From the NCBI GenBank assembly GCA_002723275.1, contig PBNZ01000029.1:1-64000 (forward strand): 64,000 bases of DNA, in the 5' to 3' direction. The translations under genes and the position numbers were made by a program. The notes below the pieces were generated by a model. It ran no database searches, was not told the DNA's origin, and saw nothing but the letters and a program-made list of their open reading frames with translations. The DNA is from Planctomycetaceae bacterium (GTDB lineage Bacteria; Planctomycetota; Planctomycetia; Pirellulales; Pirellulaceae). Every line of letters begins with the position of its first letter. The stretch's first letter is position 1. Shown in pieces: positions 59,074 through 64,000 of this stretch.

Positions 59074-60957
59074 ATGATTCATCCAAGTCAACTGTACGAA
59101 TCCCTGAAGCGGCACCAGAAAAGCCTGGCATACCTGCTGCTTTCCATGCCGCTTTTCGCGATCATCCAATACACGGCCTATTGGCTGCGATTCGAAGGTC
59201 AACTCGACGCCTCCACTCAACTACATTTACAACACACCTTAATCGCAGTGGTGTTTATCAAGGTCGTAACCTTTACTTGGTTCCGAATCTACCAAGGCTG
59301 GAATCGCTACCTCACCTTCTATGACCTGATTACACTGGCACAGGCAACGGTGGCCAGCTCACTCGTATTGGTTCTGGCAGCCTACCTGTTTACTCCGAAT
59401 GTCGTGATTCCTCGCAGCGTGTTTTTACTCGACTGTTTTGGAACGATCATTGTGTTTGGTGGTTTAAGATCGATGATTCGGTTCATCGAAGAGCTTTCAC
59501 CATCATGGATTCCAAGTCGAGGACGCACACGAGCATTAATTGTCGGAGCGAATGATGCAGGCGAATCCATTTTGCGAACCGTACGTCGCAACCGACAACT
59601 CTCCTATCAGATCGTGGGTTTCATCTCGACACCAGACCAGCCGATTGATTCGGCACGAATCGGCGGAATCCCGGTGCTTGGAAGCGTGGAACAGATCGAA
59701 CGGATCGCAAAACGTTATCACATCGCAGAAATCCTCATCACTGCCGGTGAATTCTCAGGCAAGGATGTGCGGGAAATCGTTCATCGTGGTCGCGCAGCCG
59801 GTGTGGCAGTCAAGGTCTTACCAAGCTTTGAACAACTGTTGAGCGGAAGAGTCGACCTCAAACCAAGAACGGTCTCGATTCAAGACCTATTGCGTCGAGA
59901 TCCGGTCAAGCTGGACATGAAGGGTCTCCATCACTGGATTGATGACAAGGTTCTCTGGGTGACAGGTGCTGCCGGCAGTATCGGCTCCGAAATCTGTCGA
60001 CAGCTGCTTCAATTTGAACCTCGCCGTATGATTTTCATCGACCGCAGTGAAAACAGCTTGTTCTTTCTCGAACAGGAATTGCGAAAAATCGCAACCAATG
60101 TTGAACTCGAATTCTGCATTGCCGATGCAAGTGACGCGACTCGTATGGAACAATTGTTGATCGACCACCGGCCTGACATTGTTTTTCATGCGGCCGCCTA
60201 CAAGCACGTCCCTTTGATGGAGGCTCATCCCGGAGAAGCCGTGAAAAATATCGTGCGAGCCACACAGACACTCGCAGACCTCGCACATCAGCACCGCGTG
60301 GGATCGTTTGTCATGATTTCCACGGACAAGGCCGTGAACCCGACAAGCGTCATGGGTGCCTGTAAACGAGTTGCTGAGATCTACGTCCAGAGCCTGGCCG
60401 CGAATTCGTCCTGCAACTTCGTGACGGTCCGCTTCGGCAACGTCTTGGACTCTGCCGGAAGTGTCGTACCGATCTTTCGTGAACAGATTGCCAACGGCGG
60501 TCCCGTCACCGTTACCCACCCGGATATGCAGCGTTACTTCATGATGATTCCAGAGGCGTCCCAATTGGTGATCCAGGCTGGGGCCATGGGTCACGGCGGC
60601 GAGGTTTTCGTCCTCGACATGGGAGATCCGGTGAGAATCGTCGACTTGGCCAAGGAGATGATCCATCTGTCTGGTATGGAAGTTGGGCGCGATATTGAGA
60701 TTCAATTCTCCGGCATGCGACCTGGCGAAAAACTTTTTGAAGAGCTCCATGTGAGCGGTGAAAACCATCTCCCCACGATTCACCCGAAAATCATGGTAGC
60801 CGAATCCAAGCATGACAGTCATCAGCAAGTCCGCGCCGCCATCGAGCAGCTTATGCAGGCAGCAACCTACACGCCAGAATCAGTCGTCGATCAGTTGAGA
60901 GAAATCGTGCCTCATTACCGAGCTCCGGTAGAGAGAGCCGCTCCTCGAGCCGCCTAG
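59074..60957 (+). CDS. nucleotide-sugar 4,6-dehydratase, CapD/FlaA1/WbpM type
   Basis: The product has 627 residues. The N terminus has four predicted helices (about 17-35, 45-65, 80-107, 112-132), then a CoA-binding-like domain (RALIVGANDAGESILRTV). From about residue 290 lies the catalytic SDR-like domain: VTGAAGSIGSEICRQLL (NAD site), FHAAAYKHVPLMEAHP, ISTDKAVNPTSVMGACKR (the catalytic Thr-Asp-Lys type triad of this family). Enzymes of this type make 4-keto-6-deoxy sugar nucleotides for surface polysaccharide. It follows the Wza-like gene by about 75 bases, supporting a role in the same exopolysaccharide. Confidence 0.9.
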   Translation: MIHPSQLYESLKRHQKSLAYLLLSMPLFAIIQYTAYWLRFEGQLDASTQLHLQHTLIAVVFIKVVTFTWFRIYQGWNRYLTFYDLITLAQATVASSLVLVLAAYLFTPNVVIPRSVFLLDCFGTIIVFGGLRSMIRFIEELSPSWIPSRGRTRALIVGANDAGESILRTVRRNRQLSYQIVGFISTPDQPIDSARIGGIPVLGSVEQIERIAKRYHIAEILITAGEFSGKDVREIVHRGRAAGVAVKVLPSFEQLLSGRVDLKPRTVSIQDLLRRDPVKLDMKGLHHWIDDKVLWVTGAAGSIGSEICRQLLQFEPRRMIFIDRSENSLFFLEQELRKIATNVELEFCIADASDATRMEQLLIDHRPDIVFHAAAYKHVPLMEAHPGEAVKNIVRATQTLADLAHQHRVGSFVMISTDKAVNPTSVMGACKRVAEIYVQSLAANSSCNFVTVRFGNVLDSAGSVVPIFREQIANGGPVTVTHPDMQRYFMMIPEASQLVIQAGAMGHGGEVFVLDMGDPVRIVDLAKEMIHLSGMEVGRDIEIQFSGMRPGEKLFEELHVSGENHLPTIHPKIMVAESKHDSHQQVRAAIEQLMQAATYTPESVVDQLREIVPHYRAPVERAAPRAA

Positions 60958-60963
60958 CAGGGC

Positions 60964-63288
60964 TCAGGCACTTGGTGGATCCGGTATCTCACGAATCTCC
61001 TTGATCGTGCGCCGAACATATTCTCGAGAGCGACCATCCAGTTTCTCGGCAAGTTTCTCGAGCACGGGAATTGCAGTCTTGGCTGTCGGCCCTGACTTCT
61101 TCAACAGATGGAGCGCAAAAAATCGAAGACGTCGATTGTCACCAGCGTTCTCAAGCATTTCGATCAGAACGGGAACTGCAGCAGGAGGTGCGATATCGAT
61201 CTCACGCAGCGCATCGGAGGCTAAATCTTCGTCGTCGTCATCATCGCTCTGCAACAGCAGCAACAACTCAGGTACTGCGTTGATTGCTTTTTCCCCCAAC
61301 GCACCGAGCGAATCGGCCGACTTTCGACGCACTGACCATTCGCTGTCTCGCAAGCCTTCAATCAAAATTGGCACAAGCTGCTCGGCCTCATCGATCACTT
61401 CCGCAAGGGCCACGATGGCAGCCACACGCACGGATTCTTGCTCGTTCGACAACTGGGCCCTGAGTTGCTCGGCAGCTTGATGCTCACTCGACCCAATGCT
61501 TCCCAGCGACTCAATAACCGCGAGTCGCCGATCGACATCTTCCACGGTCAACATTTCCAACAAAAGAGGAACAGCTTCTTTCGCATCGCCACCGAGCATA
61601 CCGAGGGATGCGATTGCCTGCGTTTGAACCTCGGAATTCTCATCCGCCATTAACTCCGTGAGTCGAGACGCCGCGGCAGCGACCTTCGCACGGCCAGCAG
61701 CGAGCGCCGCCGACTCTCTCACTTGCGATGCATCATCCGACAAAGCTGTCAGCAGAGCTTCGGTGGCCGATTCGTCGAAAGGATCAAGTTTCCCGATCGC
61801 ATCCGCAGCATTCACACGTACCTGTACACTCTCGTCAGCGCTGGCAGCGATTAACGAGGCAACCAACTCCGGGTTTTGCCCCCCAATCGACACTAAGGCA
61901 ACAAGCGTCGCGGCACGAACATCCGGGCTCTCGTCACTGATTCGTTCGAGCAGTTGCTCCCGGGATCCCACGGCGTTTTTGCCGAGTGTCTCGAGTGCGT
62001 TGCACGCAGCGACACGTACCTCACTCGCTGGATCTGTCAGTTGCCGTATTGCAATTTCGACAACGGCGGCAGGATCCTCTCCGGCCTGCGTCAACGCCAA
62101 TAGGGCGGTCGCACGTCGTCGTGGTGAATCGTTGGCTAACTCCTGCTCCAGACCCTTCGCCGCCCGAGGTCCCATCGCTCCAACAATCTCGGCAGCCTGC
62201 TCGACCCCAATTTGTCCGTCGCTGACCGACTGAAACAACTGAGGAATCGCGAGCGGACCGATTCGACTAATCACCAAAGCCGCCTTGGAGGATGGATCGT
62301 CAGAAACCGTTTCGATTAAGGCAGGCACGGCTTGAGTCGCATTGCCTCCAAAACCACCAAGTGCATAGGCGGCCAGAGATGCCGTTTCCTCGTCGTCCTT
62401 CAATCGTTCGATTAAGGCGGGAATATTGTCGACTGCCCGCTGCCTCAATCGCAACGTCGCTGCGATCGCGGCGCGGCGCACCGTTGCGTCGTCATCTTCC
62501 ATGGATTGCCGAAGCTGAGAGATCACCCGGGAATCATCACGCGCGACCAAAGCGAGAGAATTCAATGCGGTCGATCTTACCTGCGGAGAAACATCCTGCG
62601 TGCCCTTCAACAAGACGTCCGTCGAAGCAATCGCCTGTGGCCCGATTCGCCCCAACGATTCGATCGCTTGCTGACGCAGCTTTTCGTTTTCCGCGGTACA
62701 CTTCGCCATCAAGGCAGTCACCGCGGGTTCACCGATTCGCCAGAGCGATTCGGCGGCGGTGGCCGATACTTCTTCGTCCGCATCGGAAAGACGATCCACC
62801 AACGGCCCTACGGCAGGCGCAGCCTCTTCTCTCATCCAGCCAAGCGCCTTCGCGACGCCGACCCGGCGGCGAACATCAGAATCAGCAAGGAGCTCTTTCA
62901 GTTGCTCAACTCGTTGAGTCCCCACGCGCCCTAAGGCGAACGAAATTCGATAATGCCGCTGCCCGGTTGAGCCTTTTAATTGCTCCAGGAGAACAGGGAC
63001 TGCCTCATCGGCAGCGGTTCCCATCGCAGCGAGAACCCGAATCGAGTTGGCCCAGACCTGAGTGTCCTTATCACCGAGACTTTTAATGACGGCGGGGAGT
63101 GCCTCTTTGGCTTCGGGGCCAAGCTCTTTCAGTTCGAGCAAAGCCACTCGGCGTTTTTCAAGATCTCCGCCTTCAAGATCTGCCACCAGTTCAGTAACGG
63201 ACCTGGCTTCCTGTCCGAGAACGGGACTCGACGCCCCCATCAAGCAAGCGATGAGCGTGACGAGAATGAGCCGAATTGCGCGCATCAA
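60964..63288 (-). CDS. large exported HEAT-repeat protein
   Basis: The product has 774 residues. A signal peptide (MMRAIRLILVTLIACLMGA) is followed by about 18 HEAT/PBS-lyase repeats to the end, with the usual pattern such as DKDTQVWANSIRVLAAMGTAADEAVPVLLEQL and SEWSVRRKSADSLGALGEKAINAVPELLLLL. One acidic run (SDDDDDEDL) breaks the series near the C terminus. No enzyme domain. Planctomycetes commonly carry such proteins; they are likely scaffolds for other exported proteins. It converges with the dehydratase gene with a six-base gap. Confidence 0.83.
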   Translation of the reverse strand: MMRAIRLILVTLIACLMGASSPVLGQEARSVTELVADLEGGDLEKRRVALLELKELGPEAKEALPAVIKSLGDKDTQVWANSIRVLAAMGTAADEAVPVLLEQLKGSTGQRHYRISFALGRVGTQRVEQLKELLADSDVRRRVGVAKALGWMREEAAPAVGPLVDRLSDADEEVSATAAESLWRIGEPAVTALMAKCTAENEKLRQQAIESLGRIGPQAIASTDVLLKGTQDVSPQVRSTALNSLALVARDDSRVISQLRQSMEDDDATVRRAAIAATLRLRQRAVDNIPALIERLKDDEETASLAAYALGGFGGNATQAVPALIETVSDDPSSKAALVISRIGPLAIPQLFQSVSDGQIGVEQAAEIVGAMGPRAAKGLEQELANDSPRRRATALLALTQAGEDPAAVVEIAIRQLTDPASEVRVAACNALETLGKNAVGSREQLLERISDESPDVRAATLVALVSIGGQNPELVASLIAASADESVQVRVNAADAIGKLDPFDESATEALLTALSDDASQVRESAALAAGRAKVAAAASRLTELMADENSEVQTQAIASLGMLGGDAKEAVPLLLEMLTVEDVDRRLAVIESLGSIGSSEHQAAEQLRAQLSNEQESVRVAAIVALAEVIDEAEQLVPILIEGLRDSEWSVRRKSADSLGALGEKAINAVPELLLLLQSDDDDDEDLASDALREIDIAPPAAVPVLIEMLENAGDNRRLRFFALHLLKKSGPTAKTAIPVLEKLAEKLDGRSREYVRRTIKEIREIPDPPSA

Positions 63289-63356
63289 TCAACCTCGCTG
63301 AATGAACCGAGGTTCGCCGAAGGGGCACTCTCTCGGCGTCTGGCACTTAAAGACTG

Positions 63357-64000
63357 CTAACTGAGGAAAGGCAAGCGACCCGTGCTATCACCAAATCCGT
63401 CAATCGAGACTCCCATCCGATCAAGCAGAGACAGGAACAGATTGTTCATCGGCGTTTCAACGTCATAAACAATGTGACGTCCCGTCTCGATACTTCCTCC
63501 ACCTCGACCGGCCAACAACAACGGTAGATTCTCGTTGTTGTGTCGATTGCCATCACTGAGACCGCTGCCGTAAACAATCATGCAATTGTCCAGTAGCGTC
63601 CCGTCTCCCTCTGGAATCGCCTTCATGCGTTCCAGGAAGTAGGCGAACTGTTCCATGTGGTAACGATTAATGCGTTTGATCTTTTCAAGCTTGTCAGCGT
63701 TGCCACCGTGGTGAGAAAGATCATGGTGACCGTCACGGACACCGATTTCTCGATAGGATCGATTACTTCCGGCTCGCGAGAACATGCAAGTACTGACTCG
63801 AGTCATGTCCGTCTGGAAAGCGAGCACCATCATGTCACTCATTAAGCGGACATGAGCGGCATAGTCGTCCGGAATCCCTTCGGGCTTAGAATATGTGACT
63901 TTCTGCAATTCGAAATCACGCTCGCTATTATCGATACGTCGCTCGATTTCTCGGACGCTGGTGATGTACTGATCCAACTTCTGGCGATCCGATTGCCCAA
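63357..64000 (-). CDS. DUF1552 family protein, 5' part beyond the window
   Basis: The C-terminal 214 residues of a DUF1552 protein, a family common in planctomycetes and usually next to a DUF1592/DUF1588 cytochrome-like gene. The frame is open to the right edge and reads QSDRQKLDQYITSVREIERRI, so the apparent start at 63977 is internal. Family motifs include DMMVLAFQTDMTRVSTCMFSRAGSNR, GHHDLSHH, FAYFLERMKAIPEGDGTLLDNCMIVYGSG, and NNLFLSLLDRMGVSIDGFGDSTGRLPFLS as the C terminus. The function is unknown. Confidence 0.87.
   Translation of the reverse strand, partial: GQSDRQKLDQYITSVREIERRIDNSERDFELQKVTYSKPEGIPDDYAAHVRLMSDMMVLAFQTDMTRVSTCMFSRAGSNRSYREIGVRDGHHDLSHHGGNADKLEKIKRINRYHMEQFAYFLERMKAIPEGDGTLLDNCMIVYGSGLSDGNRHNNENLPLLLAGRGGGSIETGRHIVYDVETPMNNLFLSLLDRMGVSIDGFGDSTGRLPFLS

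Noticed and set aside
59887-60828. 313-codon minus-strand frame in the dehydratase gene
   Set aside because: Antisense shadow; the plus strand encodes a complete nucleotide-sugar dehydratase.
62292-63086. 264-codon plus-strand frame in the HEAT-repeat gene
   Set aside because: Antisense shadow; basic random composition, whereas the minus strand encodes regular HEAT repeats.

Overview
The window looks like a chromosomal stretch of a planctomycete, probably of the Pirellulales type. The reasons are the DUF1552 gene at the right edge, secreted HEAT-repeat proteins, a BBP7-like outer-membrane barrel, a PEP-CTERM protein with dockerin-like repeats, a fused acyl-AMP ligase/ACP/amino-ketone synthase, and several small proteins of planctomycete type. 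This is inference from gene families; there is no rRNA to place it. No insertion sequence, prophage or CRISPR array was seen.

Layout. 0.3-6.6 kb: a HEAT-repeat lipoprotein, a large anchored protein of unknown function, a DacZ-like diadenylate cyclase overlapping a GNAT gene, NAD(P)HX epimerase, and an esterase. 6.9-11 kb: a glycosyltransferase, a radical SAM protein and a PL10-like pectate lyase. 11-16.2 kb: a minus-strand block with a nucleotidyltransferase-fold protein, two tandemly duplicated 60-residue peptides carrying a twin-arginine motif, a glycosyltransferase fused to a PqqD domain, a second glycosyltransferase, and an HPr-kinase-like P-loop protein. This block is the best candidate for an undescribed peptide-modification or export system. 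16.4-24 kb: a zone with two broken genes (an SDR with two nonsense codons and a FadL-like porin with frameshifts), csrA with a long tail, and two paralogous lipoprotein hydrolases. 24-30.7 kb: a UVR-motif protein, ArfB, a PQQ-type propeller, a sugar isomerase, a TraB-like protein and an outer-membrane barrel. 30.8-39.5 kb: the acyl-AMP ligase/ACP/aminotransferase fusion, a PEP-CTERM phosphodiesterase, and a TadE-TadE-TadG set.

39.5-41.3 kb is gene-poor but holds a selenocysteine tRNA with anticodon TCA. 41.3-54 kb is mostly housekeeping: rsmA, ribE, eno, surE, guaA, a response regulator, ettA, efpL and proC. Within it, at 51394-51627, lies a selenoprotein W-like gene whose CxxU motif is encoded by an in-frame TGA followed by a plausible SECIS hairpin. 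An ordinary ORF search misses this gene. With the tRNA-Sec 11 kb away, it indicates that the organism makes selenoproteins.

54.3-61 kb is an exopolysaccharide region: a GT4 glycosyltransferase, two paralogous small secreted proteins, a Wza-like export lipoprotein and a CapD/FlaA1-type nucleotide-sugar dehydratase. The window closes with a large secreted HEAT-repeat protein and the 3' part of a DUF1552 gene.
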